This document shows, one piece after another, positions 53,145 to 61,481 of a DNA stretch of 64,000 nt. Within the stretch, counting starts at the first letter, position 1, and the number at the start of each line of letters is the position of its first letter. Origin of the DNA: Sporolactobacillus sp. THM7-4 (GTDB lineage Bacteria; Bacillota; Bacilli; Bacillales; Sporolactobacillaceae); NCBI RefSeq assembly GCF_004153165.1, contig NZ_SEMD01000003.1:146270-210269 (forward strand). Direction: 5' to 3'. Under the pieces are notes generated by a model that searched no databases, was not told the origin of the DNA, and saw only the letters and a program-made list of their open reading frames with translations. Both the position numbers and the translations under genes were made by a program.

Positions 53145-53167
53145 TTTATAATAATTATTATTATAAA
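53145..53167. promoter_or_regulatory. AT-rich palindrome in the divergent intergenic region
   Basis: TTTATAATAATTATTATTATAAA is a near-perfect 23-bp dyad midway between the hydrolase-regulator gene and the gene at 53253. It may be an operator; a candidate target for the fused regulators. AT-rich dyads also arise by chance, so this is tentative. Confidence 0.4.
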
Positions 53168-53252
53168 GAATTCCGCAATAAAACTAAAGAATTTAGTAGG
53201 AAAAACGAAGGATAAAAACGTAATTTAAGAATAAAAAGGGGACTTTTGTGCG

Positions 53253-53516
53253 ATGAAAAGATATCTATTCTATCTTCGCCCTCAGAAAGGAGGGACATAT
53301 CATCAGTCAAAAGTCTATTTCTGCGTCATGATCGCGAGAAGCATAAACAACGCCATACGCAAATTTTCCAAACGATACGGCTCCGTTTACTGCGGTATGA
53401 TGAAAATCGCCAACAAAAAATTTCAAGTCTACTTTATCCAGGGAAGAGGCCCATACAAAGAAGAACTGCTCTACGTCGTCATCGAAGAAGATAAGACTAT
53501 ATTTGGAAGCGTTTAA
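53253..53516 (+). CDS. Small protein of unknown function
   Basis: An 87-aa basic protein (MKRYLFYLRPQKGGTYHQSK start) with no recognised domain, rich in Lys/Tyr/Phe and without a membrane segment. AAAAAGGGGAC precedes the ATG at good distance. It is divergent from the two hydrolase-winged-helix genes and could be their target. Confidence 0.6.
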   Translation: MKRYLFYLRPQKGGTYHQSKVYFCVMIARSINNAIRKFSKRYGSVYCGMMKIANKKFQVYFIQGRGPYKEELLYVVIEEDKTIFGSV

Positions 53517-53571
53517 TAAAATTCGATTGAGCACGTTCAAATACATAATGATCCCAAGGGTATTAAAACAG

Positions 53572-53670
53572 GAAGAACTTTTCCCTGAACTGGAAGGAAA
53601 AGTTCTTCGCTATTACGAGCAACTTTTTTCGGTTTCGGAGCAACTTTTTCCGGATTCGGAGCAACTGCTC
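53572..53670 (+). repeat. GAACTTTTC hairpin plus a three-unit 21-bp repeat
   Basis: GAAGAACTTTTCC and GGAAAAGTTCTTC form a perfect 13-bp stem (53572-53608) with no T-run. From 53617 two complete 21-bp units (GAGCAACTTTTTTCGGTTTCG type) and a partial third follow. Both repeat classes therefore occur side by side. The stretch 53671-53842 is otherwise empty. Confidence 0.75.
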
Positions 53671-53842
53671 TTTGCATTTTATTTATGAGAACGATAATAA
53701 TGATCAAGTTGTTCATGAGAAGGACAGAGATAGTATCGACCCGCTCCATTTCCGGAACCTGAGCTCTTAATTTTCATTTTAATTAAATGGGTCACAAGAT
53801 AGCGGTCTTCAATTTTAATAAGTACCCGACATTGTTTGTTAC

Positions 53843-54175
53843 TCATGGTTGAGCCAAGATGAGAAAATAATCGAGGATGTCCTGCTCATGGGCAGCGTTC
53901 GACTGTTGACCGCATTGTTTGCAGTGCCAGGTACCGTATGCGCGTTTAACATTGAACGAACCGCAGGACGAACAGTGAATGCCGAGGAGCAGATCGATCG
54001 CCGGAATCCCAAATGTCTTCAAAACATCGAGCTGTGGGTCGGCGTGTTCACGGAGCAGGGTATCCTGAAGCTGCTGAATCTGCGGCAAACTCAAATGCTT
54101 CTTAGCGTTCAACTGTTCAAAGTTTTTGATTCTGGATTCGGTCTGATCGGCGTGGCAAACTTTTCCGAATTTCAT
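53843..54175 (-). pseudogene. Truncated NERD/zinc-ribbon paralog (C-terminal fragment)
   Basis: A 110-aa frame matches the C-terminal part of the NERD protein at 41687: KTFGIPAIDLLLGIHCSSCG and AYGTWHCKQCGQQS compare with KKFRIPNVDLIRGVLCPSCG and AYGSWVCKTCGRKS, and LDYFLILAQP with LDYFLLHGP. The whole nuclease domain is missing and no ribosome site is evident. Most likely a gene remnant. Confidence 0.75.
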
Positions 54176-54402
54176 AAATCACGAACAAAAAAATCTCTCC
54201 TGATAAGAAGAAATCATGAACAGAAAAATCTCTCCTCATGAGGAAAAATCATGAAAAAAACTCTCCGGGTAAGGAGGGCTAACGCACGGCTGCCCTGCTG
54301 ACGCAACCAAAAATACTTTAAGGTATCTAACCCCATATCCGTTTTCTCCGACAACACATTTCTGTCGTTTAATCAATAAAATTTGATAAATTGGTTATAA
54401 AA

Positions 54403-54570
54403 TTAGTCGCATTGACAACAGCACGTCATTCTTATGGCCTGATTTGGACGAACAACTTTTGTTGGCTTCTTCTTCTTATTCAAATTGTACATCCAGGCAT
54501 TTTTCGCCCTCATTTCAATTTCTTCTTTTCGCAGTTTACTTAGTTGCAAAGTCTCATACCAGTTAAACAT
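54403..54570 (-). CDS. 55-aa basic protein with a CCCQC tail
   Basis: An AGGAGG site precedes an ATG at 54570 opening a 55-aa frame, MFNWYETLQLSKLRKEEIEM onward, ending TCCCQCD. It is strongly basic and the Cys cluster suggests binding of a soft metal or metalloid. It lies 70 bp downstream of an ArsR-type repressor in the same direction. Family not recognised. Confidence 0.6.
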   Translation of the reverse strand: MFNWYETLQLSKLRKEEIEMRAKNAWMYNLNKKKKPTKVVRPNQAIRMTCCCQCD

Positions 54571-54640
54571 GATGAAATCCTCCTTTGTTAAATCAAATTA
54601 TGTTGATGTTTAGATTAAAAAATTGACTGGCTACAAATTT

Positions 54641-54967
54641 TTAACAACATGATGGTTTGAACACGCAACAGAGCTCAGATGACAATAGGTGATTGAGTTC
54701 ATCCTGATTCAGTTGGTAATAGCTCCATGTACCTTTTGTTTGTTTTATTAGAAGGTTTGCGTCTAATAAAATTTTCAGGTGGTAAGACAATTTTGATTGA
54801 GACATATCCATGAGAGGCTCAAGGTCACAGACACACATAGCTCCTTTTTGAGTCAGGATATTCATGATCTTTAGTCTCTTTTTGTCAGCAATGGCCTTAA
54901 ATTTTGTTTCGTATTCTTCATAAAATTTTTCCATCGAAATATCTTGTAACCGGATTTCTGCTGCCAT
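54641..54967 (-). CDS. ArsR/SmtB family metalloregulator
   Basis: A 108-aa winged-helix repressor. The metal-binding helix carries CVCDLEPLMDMSQSKLSYHL with Cys45 and Cys47, the arsenite/antimonite box of ArsR proteins, and the protein ends in two further cysteine pairs (ELCC, PSCC). The ATG at 54967 follows GGGTGGTG. No ArsB, ArsC or efflux pump is next to it; only the Cys-tailed 55-aa protein follows. Confidence 0.88.
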   Translation of the reverse strand: MAAEIRLQDISMEKFYEEYETKFKAIADKKRLKIMNILTQKGAMCVCDLEPLMDMSQSKLSYHLKILLDANLLIKQTKGTWSYYQLNQDELNHLLSSELCCVFKPSCC

Positions 54968-54980
54968 ATATACACCACCC

Positions 54981-55005
54981 ATATAATCAAATAATCTTGA
55001 TATAT
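54981..55005. promoter_or_regulatory. Likely ArsR operator
   Basis: ATATAATCAAATAATCTTGATATAT is not spelled out further; its arms ATATAATCAA and TTGATATAT are complementary, the usual ArsR/SmtB 12-2-12-like dyad, and it lies 14 bp upstream of the arsR start, where binding would give autorepression. Confidence 0.6.
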
Positions 55006-55142
55006 TAATATTATAACCAGACCTTTTTGGTGTCAATCATTTAATCAAAGATTATTGATTTATTATTGCCGAGGACTTTTCCGATCTCTTGTCCGCGTTA
55101 TATTCTCCAACCAGTGGAATTCACCGGTCTTTTAATATTAAT

Positions 55143-56290
55143 TTAACTGCCGGACGAATGAGTTAAACTGCCGATAGGAACGGCTCAACTGCCGATAGCA
55201 CGAGCTCAACTGCCGATAGGAATGGCTCAACTGCCGGACGAAGCGGCCCAACTGCCGGACGAAGCGGCTCAACTGCCGATAGGAACGGCTCAACTGCCGA
55301 TAGGAACGGCTCAACTGCCGATAGAACGAGCTCAACTGCCGATAGAACGAGCTCAACTGCCGATAGCACGAGCTCAACTGCCGATAGAAGCAGCTCAACT
55401 GCCGATAGGAGGAGCTCAACTGCCGATAGAAGCAGCTCAACTGCCGATAGGACTGGCTCAACTGCCGATAGGACGAGTTCAACTGCCGATAGGAGGAGCT
55501 CAACTGCCGATAGGACCGGCTCAACTGCCGATAAGAACGGCTCAACTGCCGATAGAAGCAGCTCAACTGCCGATAAGAACGGCTCAACTGCCGATAGGAG
55601 GAGCTCAACTGCCGATAGAACGAGCTCAACTGCCGATAGGAGGAGCTCAACTGCCGATAGGACTGGCTCAACTGCCGATAGGACGAGTTCAACTGCCGAT
55701 AGGAGGAGCTCAACTGCCGATAGGAACGGCTCAACTGCCGATAGAACGAGCTCAACTGCCGATAGAAGCAGCTCAACTGCCGATAAGAACGGCTCAACTG
55801 CCGATAGGAGGAGCTCAACTGCCGATAGGACTGGCTCAACTGCCGATAGGACGAGCTCAACTGCCGATAGAAGCAGCTCAACTGCCGATAAAAAAGCTAA
55901 ACTGCCGATAGGAACAGCTGAACTGCCGATAAAACAAGCTAAACTGCCGATAAAAGCAGCTGAACTGCCGATAGGAGCAGTTAAACTGCCGATAGGAACG
56001 GCTCAACTGCCGATAAAAGCGGCTCAACTGCCGATAGAACGAGCTCAACTGCCGATAAAACAAGCTCAACTGCCGATAGAACGAGCTCAACTGCCGATAG
56101 GAACGGCTCAACTGCCGATAGGACGGGCTCAACTGCCGATAGGAGGAGCTCAACTGCCGATAGGACGAGTTAAACTGCCGATAGAACGAGCTAAACTGCC
56201 GATAGAACGAGCTAAACTGCCGATAGAAGCAGCTCATCTGCCGATAAGATCGGCTCCACTGCCGAAAGAACGAGCTAAACTGCGATAGAA
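55143..56290. repeat. Large 21-bp tandem array (AACTGCCGATAGGANNNGCTC type)
   Basis: About 54 units of 21 bp. AACTGCCG is nearly invariant; ATAGRA follows (GGACGAA in a few early units), and four or five bases before GCTC vary (ACG, CGA, GGA, CTG, AGC). Many units pair GCCG with the following CGGC, or GCCGAT with ATCGGC. Blocks of units recur in the same order near 55440 and 55640, showing segmental duplication. Both strands have long open frames only because 21 is a multiple of 3. It lies between arsR and the S26-peptidase operon. Confidence 0.95.
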
Positions 56291-56351
56291 GGAACATAAT
56301 CCATAGGACATCAGGGATCAGATTAACTTCAATTCAAATGGAAACTGCTGT

Positions 56352-56378
56352 AAAAAAAAACCCACACATTCGTGTGGG
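56352..56378 (-). terminator. Terminator of the HprK-like/S26 operon
   Basis: On the minus strand CCCACAC-gaat-GTGTGGG is followed by T9. It lies about 90 bp after the S26-like gene. Confidence 0.88.
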
Positions 56379-56466
56379 GAAAAACAAGAGTATCGAGGTT
56401 TTGGGGAAAACAGTACAGATTATTTCCAAGATTACCCGTCTCTAAACGTAGTATCCGTTAAATAAT

Positions 56467-57408
56467 TCAGATCGAACGGATTTGCACTCCTGAATAATGG
56501 AGCCGGCACCATGTTTTCCGAAAAAGATGGGAAAGGCGGAAGGGCCGTTTGGCTGGGTCAATACGGGTCATCTTTCCGATAATCTGCCCGGCGTGCACCG
56601 GTGGATCGGCGGTCAGGTTACTGTCTCCCTTAAAAAGATAGGCTTTCAGTCCATATGAATCCTGAATCCTACCGAGAAATCGGTGGGCGACGAGCATTCC
56701 CGTCGCCAATTGATAAAGGGCGATGTCACCTCTCTCCAGCAAATCAGCGTCGCGTGCCAGAAACGTGCATAAATCACCTTGCTGAATGTAGGGGAACATG
56801 CTTTTGCCGTACGCGTAAAGAGTTGCCCGGCCATTTCGATCCATAGCTTCACGCACGGCAATTGCCACTTTTTTAGTTATACGGCGATTGCTGTTGTCTT
56901 CAGCTGTTTCCAGACAATAAAAATCGAACCGCCCGCGATCCGGCTCGTCGCCATCAAACAAGTGTCGGTAAGGATTGTGGGCGTCCAAACCGCCGGGGTG
57001 ACTGGCCGGCCGCCAGGTTTGCGGCACGAATCGTGCCTGTTCCTGCAGTGTTACCTTCGAAGAGATGCGCTGCACGGTGACAGCTGGTTCGTGCTGCGCG
57101 TCCCGAAAAGTGATCGTGATCGTCCACCCCGCGGCCGGTGATTCTTTTATCGAGTCAACCAACCGATCAATCTCAAACTGCCGATCCGGCAGAATTTCCC
57201 TTACTCGTGCAATAAGCTGCGGATCCGGCTCCTCAGGATCCGCGGCCTTGTTTCCGTTTTTCATTTCGCCGGCGCGCTTGTTCGTTTGCACCCATTTTTC
57301 CCCAGACTCTTTTTCGCTATTAACTTGATTATCATGCATGTTTTCTCTGGCCCGTCTCAGCGCTTCAAAGAAAGATGTGCTTCGGTCATGATCACTGAAA
57401 TCGTTCAT
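56467..57408 (-). CDS. S24/S26-type (signal peptidase-like) protein
   Basis: A 313-aa protein. The first ~150 residues are hydrophilic and unassigned. From about 190 a signal-peptidase-like fold appears: LYAYGKSMFPYIQQGDLCTF with the serine at residue 203, ERGDIALYQLATGMLVAHRF where His occupies the place of the usual Lys, as in SipW/ER-type enzymes, and YLFKGDSNLTADPPV. No clear membrane anchor. Such S24/S26 proteins occur in RiPP-like clusters with HprK-like kinases. Third gene of the operon, overlapping the previous gene by one base. Confidence 0.72.
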   Translation of the reverse strand: MNDFSDHDRSTSFFEALRRARENMHDNQVNSEKESGEKWVQTNKRAGEMKNGNKAADPEEPDPQLIARVREILPDRQFEIDRLVDSIKESPAAGWTITITFRDAQHEPAVTVQRISSKVTLQEQARFVPQTWRPASHPGGLDAHNPYRHLFDGDEPDRGRFDFYCLETAEDNSNRRITKKVAIAVREAMDRNGRATLYAYGKSMFPYIQQGDLCTFLARDADLLERGDIALYQLATGMLVAHRFLGRIQDSYGLKAYLFKGDSNLTADPPVHAGQIIGKMTRIDPAKRPFRLSHLFRKTWCRLHYSGVQIRSI

Positions 57409-57851
57409 CAGCCTGCCGCCTTTCCTTTGCCCCCAGTAAAAGGTCCAACTCGTATTCCAGAAAAAGAACTCTCAAAATGTGAATCACATACCCCGTCCGC
57501 CATCCCATTTTGCTGACGCATGTCTTCATTAAAGTCTGCGCGGTAACGGCGCCCGCAGACGGTTGACCTGCTACTGGAGTGAGTCTCTGAACTGAAGACG
57601 TAGAGGACAGCTTTCAGGCGATCAATCTGGATCTGATAAATACTATTCTGAACCGGACTTTGATCCGAAGACCCATTACTCTTTTTCGCATGTTCGATCG
57701 GCTCAAAGATTTTCCAATTACACCTTGCACTATGGAACACCGTCTTAGAAATCAAGCGTTTGCTTTGCTCCATGTGGGCTCTGCCACAGGCAATAACCAA
57801 ACCTTTCCGGTTTAAGCCGTCACTCTGGAATCGATTCATTTCTTTGTTCAT
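57408..57851 (-). CDS. Unknown 147-aa protein, middle gene of the operon
   Basis: It overlaps the upstream gene by 4 bp and the downstream gene by 1 bp, so its translation is coupled to real neighbours. The sequence (MNKEMNRFQSDGLNRKGLVI start, later YQIQIDRLKAVLYVFSSE) is hydrophilic, Ser- and Arg-rich, and I recognise no family. The C-terminal third looks low-complexity and may be a degraded or frameshifted remnant of a larger protein. Confidence 0.5.
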   Translation of the reverse strand: MNKEMNRFQSDGLNRKGLVIACGRAHMEQSKRLISKTVFHSARCNWKIFEPIEHAKKSNGSSDQSPVQNSIYQIQIDRLKAVLYVFSSETHSSSRSTVCGRRYRADFNEDMRQQNGMADGVCDSHFESSFSGIRVGPFTGGKGKAAG

Positions 57852-58627
57852 GATATCAACTCACTGACAGGCTCATTTTTCTTGTAGCAGCAATCGTAAA
57901 TCGGTATTGCATAGACAAGTTGTTTTAGAAGATCAATGATGCGTTTAGTCTGCTCCATACTGTTCGGGGAGTAGAACACCATGTCCAATAGCCGAAGCAA
58001 ACCCTGTGTCCGGCCAAGCCGGGTTCGTTTTTTCTCAAAGGATTGCCGGAGAAAATGGATGCTGTCTACGGGGGAGGGATCTTCGATGAACGTCGATCCC
58101 AGACTCTTGCCAAAAGGCGAAGGGAACACAACTGCTCCTTGATCTGCAATCTTGACGAGTATGCCTTCGTCCGGATCGGCCTCTGGAAGATCATTCATTC
58201 CGGCGGCCAGGCGGTTTCCAATGTCCCCGGGGAGGATATAGGCCATTTCGTTTTCAACGACACACCCGGCGTGAATGAGCAGCCCCCAGCCGCGCGAGAC
58301 GATAAACGAACTGTATAGATTGATAAAGGCTTTTTTTAGAGAGTAACCATTGTAGACGTAAAGATTTGCCGAGCGGTTTTCCAGGTTCATGTCAATTAAA
58401 CGATCATCTTGTCGAAAAATTTGTTTACTCTTTTTCTGAGCTATGCTAAAATCAGAAGTGATAATAGGTGTTCCGTAACCGCCGCGAATATGTAACGTCA
58501 TGTCAACAGGCTCTTGGGGAACAGTCTTCAAACAAGAGAAATGCTTAACAAACATGTTCATTAGGTTGGCCGAGTCCGCTTCAATTTTGAATAAATGCTC
58601 GCCAATTTTCGTGTGGATTTTATGCAT
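57848..58627 (-). CDS. HPr-kinase-like protein with a degenerate P-loop
   Basis: A 259-aa protein resembling the stand-alone HprK-like kinases of lasso-peptide and other RiPP clusters: SFIVSRGWGLLIHAGCVVEN and FPSPFGKSLGST align with the family blocks LLHAAGV and the downstream acceptor loop. Where GPSGSGKST is expected it reads LPGDIGNRLAAG, so ATP binding is probably lost. AAGGAG precedes the ATG. A deleted IS copy starts about 16 bp upstream of the start codon, abutting the ribosome site. Confidence 0.65.
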   Translation of the reverse strand: MHKIHTKIGEHLFKIEADSANLMNMFVKHFSCLKTVPQEPVDMTLHIRGGYGTPIITSDFSIAQKKSKQIFRQDDRLIDMNLENRSANLYVYNGYSLKKAFINLYSSFIVSRGWGLLIHAGCVVENEMAYILPGDIGNRLAAGMNDLPEADPDEGILVKIADQGAVVFPSPFGKSLGSTFIEDPSPVDSIHFLRQSFEKKRTRLGRTQGLLRLLDMVFYSPNSMEQTKRIIDLLKQLVYAIPIYDCCYKKNEPVSELIS

Positions 58628-58642
58628 GAAACAATCTCCTTG

Positions 58643-58889
58643 TTTTATACAGGTTGCTAGTGAAGAAAACTCAATATTTCAATGCTGAGATGAATCCACG
58701 TCTTAGACAATCGCGTTGACAAAACGCTAAGCGAGTAACGAAAACCAAGTTACTCAAAAACGTATTAGACATTGGCTCGGAACAAGCCTTGGTAAAAGAG
58801 TTGTGACCTCTACTTAGAATCTCAAAGGGTTCTAAGCAAGTCTGCAATGTTCCCGGAAGCTCGGTGCTTCAAGTGCCGATGTAGTTCAC
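58643..58889 (+). mobile_element. Internally deleted TnpB-element derivative (non-autonomous, about 247 bp)
   Basis: The left end (TTTTATACAGGTTGC to ~58715) matches 49072-49134 and the right end (AATGTTCCCGGAAGCTCGG, AGTGCCGATGTAGTTCAC) matches 49736-49816. Between them only the last ~13 codons of tnpB survive (58767-58806). It is a MITE-like derivative and could still express the guide scaffold. It lies head-on upstream of the HprK-like gene and probably separates that operon from its original promoter. Confidence 0.8.
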
Positions 58890-59651
58890 AACACGATTGA
58901 TGAACTTGCGGTGGCCATGTCGGCGGAACAGTTGGGGAACTCGGGCCGCTGAAATGGCTGTTTTAAATTTAGTAAACAATTTTTGCCCTGAAACGTATCT
59001 GTTCCATGGTACCTTGCATTTCGAATAAATGAGATGAATCGTTTTTTAAAATCAACGACAATGATTGAAAAAAAAATCGATCGAAATGTTGATCTTTATT
59101 GTATTCTCCTTTCACCTTCCTCAATCGGGTTGAATAACCTTAATAAAAATGCTTTCAAAGGACCTCGTCCAAAAGTCCTGTTTCGTTCCACTTTTTGTTT
59201 TTCCTTAACAACAACACAACCATCGTACAATCCATACCGTTACACAAACATTACAATTTTTAAAATTCCACATAAAAAACAACTACTTTGTGACAAAATT
59301 CAAATCAATAATACTTATTAAGAAAAAATTGTTGGCTTGAATTTTTCTGTTCCGGAGGGCTTTTCATAACAATGTAGAGAAAGCGTTTCCTCTAGTCGAT
59401 TGAATTCGACAAAAGTGAAAAAATTTTAAGTTAAAAACCGGGTATAAAGTCTGATGAGGGATTAAAGAAAATAATCTGTTTAGAAGTTCTGTCACGTTTG
59501 TGTTACGGTAAAAATGCTAATCTGATCTCCACATAAACCTTTCACTGTCTGTTCGGATGTCACCGTTTATGTTGTTCTTTTTTCCCGGGGAGACGGCTGA
59601 TTTCATTTAGAGGTAATGAAACCGTTAAAAAGGAAGGGATTAACGATAAGT
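58890..59651. other. AT-rich intergenic region
   Basis: More than 700 bp with no gene I can support. A 95-codon frame at 59034-59321 has no ribosome site and unnatural composition. A cre-like GAAAGCGTTTCC occurs near 59380. Confidence 0.4.
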
Positions 59652-59774
59652 TTGTATTCATTCGTTGTTGAATTTGATCGGGGAAGAACAGTTTCAGAAG
59701 CTGAACTCAGACCGGTCGGCAAGATCGGGAGCGTGGATATTCATCATGCTGAAACGATGTTTGCCAGAAAATAG
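59652..59774 (+). CDS. Possible 40-aa ORF
   Basis: A TTG-initiated frame reads YSFVVEFDRGRTVSEAELRP and on, ending HHAETMFARK. Composition looks protein-like, but GGAAGGGA is about 13 or more bases from the start and no homolog is known to me. Could be the remnant of a larger gene. Confidence 0.25.
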   Translation: MYSFVVEFDRGRTVSEAELRPVGKIGSVDIHHAETMFARK

Positions 59775-59978
59775 TATAAGTCCAACGAAGGCCCGGCTCG
59801 TGCTAAAGGCTTCGCTTTTTCTGTCCGGGTACCGTATCATTTAAAGGGGAATGCATTCAAAACGGAGTGTACCATCTTTTTTTTATTCAAACGAAACACT
59901 GAAAAAGGTTCCGATTTGCAACGAGAAATTCATCCGTGACTTTTTACCCACACTTTATTCTTTTAACAGGAAATGATA

Positions 59979-59987
59979 TGTTATAAT
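59979..59987 (+). promoter_or_regulatory. Extended -10 promoter of gtaB
   Basis: TGTTATAAT, perfect -10 with TG extension, about 70 bp upstream of gtaB. Confidence 0.65.
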
Positions 59988-60057
59988 ACTCATATTATTA
60001 GTATATGGCTTGTTTTCCGGATCATGCAGGAATGTAATTTGTTTAGGGGGTTTTTAA

Positions 60058-60939
60058 ATGAAAAAGGTAACAAAAGCGGTCATACCCGCTGCGGGACTTG
60101 GCACACGATTCTTGCCGGCAACAAAAGCACTTCCGAAAGAAATGCTTCCGATTGTGAACAAGCCAACGATTCAATATATAGTCGAAGAGGCTGTTCAGGC
60201 GGGCATCGAAGACATTATTATTGTCACAGGTAAAGGTAAAAGGGCGATTGAGGACCATTTTGACATCGCATATGAACTGGAACAAAATCTGTTGCATAAA
60301 AACAAATTAGATTTGTTGGAAAAAGTACGTGCGTCATCAAAAATCGATATTCACTATATCCGCCAAAAATCTCCCCAGGGACTGGGTCACGCGGTTTGGT
60401 GCGCCCGCAAGTTCATCGGCGACGAACCGTTCGCTGTGCTTCTTGGCGACGATATTGTTCAAGCAGAAAAACCATGCATTCAGCAGCTTGCTGAAAACTA
60501 TGAGCGCACCGGCTGCTCTGTTATTGGAGTTAAAGAAGTACCGGTGAGCGAGACCCATCGTTATGGAATCATCGATCCGGAGTCACAGGACGGCCGTTTG
60601 TTCAATGTCAAACGTTTCGTTGAAAAACCGGAAAATAATCCGCCGTCTAATCTTGCCATTATAGGCCGCTACATACTCACACCGGAAATCTTTGAATTCC
60701 TGGACAAACAGGAAGTCGGAACGGGCGGAGAGATTCAGCTTACCGACGCCATTCAGAAATTAAACGAACGCCAGGGCGTATACGCCTACCAGTTTGAAGG
60801 CAAACGTTTCGATGTTGGTGAAACGTTAGGTTTTGTTCTGACGAACATTGAAATGGCGCTGCAACATCCAGAATTACAGGAAGACGTTCTTAAAGGTATT
60901 GAAAAAATTCTTCACGACAATAAACTACCGCTTAAGTAA
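60058..60939 (+). CDS. gtaB: UTP-glucose-1-phosphate uridylyltransferase
   Basis: A 293-aa enzyme making UDP-glucose for teichoic acid glucosylation, glycolipids and exopolysaccharide. The nucleotide-binding start [20 protein letters not shown] with [20 protein letters not shown], plus [17 protein letters not shown] and [16 protein letters not shown], are diagnostic. The start follows AGGGGG. Confidence 0.97.
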   Translation: MKKVTKAVIPAAGLGTRFLPATKALPKEMLPIVNKPTIQYIVEEAVQAGIEDIIIVTGKGKRAIEDHFDIAYELEQNLLHKNKLDLLEKVRASSKIDIHYIRQKSPQGLGHAVWCARKFIGDEPFAVLLGDDIVQAEKPCIQQLAENYERTGCSVIGVKEVPVSETHRYGIIDPESQDGRLFNVKRFVEKPENNPPSNLAIIGRYILTPEIFEFLDKQEVGTGGEIQLTDAIQKLNERQGVYAYQFEGKRFDVGETLGFVLTNIEMALQHPELQEDVLKGIEKILHDNKLPLK

Positions 60940-60974
60940 GAGGCGTTCCATAAACGTTTCCGTTGAATCAGTTT

Positions 60975-61345
60975 GTTTAGGCGGATGAGCCGCGCAAAGA
61001 CTGATTTATTCCTACAGAGGCTGGATGATCCGCGCAAAGGCCGAAAAAATCGCACGGGGCCGAGTCGATCGCGCGGACTGAAAAAATCGCGCAAAGGCCG
61101 AGTTGTTCGCGCGGACTGAAAAATCGCGCGAAGGCCGAGTTGTTTGCACGGACTGAAAAAATCGTGCGAAGGCCGAGTTGTTCGCGCGGACTGAAAAAAT
61201 CGCGCGAAGGGGCGAGTTGTTCGCGCGGACGGAAAAAATCGCGCGAAGGCCGAGTTGTTGCGCGGGCCGAAAAAATCGCACGGGGCCGAGTTGTTCGCGC
61301 GGACTGAAAAATTCGCGCGAAGGCCGAAAACGCAAAGGGCGAATG
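60975..61345 (+). repeat. GC-rich array with alternating 18- and 20-bp spacing (38-bp unit)
   Basis: About eight repeats of CGCGCGGACTGAAAAAAT (18 bp) followed by CGCGCGAAGGCCGAGTTGTT (20 bp). CGCGCG is self-complementary, so successive cores can pair with each other. Some units have CGCACG or CGTGCG variants. It separates the convergent genes gtaB and the C39-like gene. Open frames on both strands are repeat artefacts. Confidence 0.88.
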
Positions 61346-61390
61346 ATTCGCGTTCACGTTTTTTTAAACGATCAAAATCTGATCACAAAG

Positions 61391-61424
61391 AACCGGAGAG
61401 AAGACATATTCTCTCCGGTTTTGA
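61391..61424. terminator. Bidirectional terminator between gtaB and the C39-like gene
   Basis: AACCGGAGAG...CTCTCCGGTT is a perfect 10-bp stem around AAGACATATT, with A-rich and TTTTG flanks, between convergent genes. Confidence 0.82.
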
Positions 61425-61481
61425 CTATCCCAAATTATCTTATAGTAAAACAGGCTTCATCATCCGGAAGATCCAGACATT

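Noticed and set aside
55143-56290. CRISPR array
   Set aside because: Units are contiguous 21-mers with no unique spacers of 30 bp or more, and no cas genes are near.
55138-56297. Long open frames on both strands encoding SYRQLSS or AQLPIG heptapeptide repeats
   Set aside because: They are a by-product of a 21-bp (7-codon) repeat without stop codons; both strands are open, there is no ribosome site, and unit variation shows no codon-position bias.
57170-57195. AACTGCCGATCCGGCAG inside the S26-like gene, resembling an array unit
   Set aside because: Single occurrence in a coding frame (reads LPDRQFEID); chance similarity cannot be excluded.
59034-59321. 95-aa open frame in the AT-rich gap
   Set aside because: No ribosome site, skewed composition and no recognisable protein features.
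60977-61357. Arg-rich frames (FSPREQLG repeats) after gtaB
   Set aside because: Translation of the CGCGCG array, open on both strands, no ribosome site.
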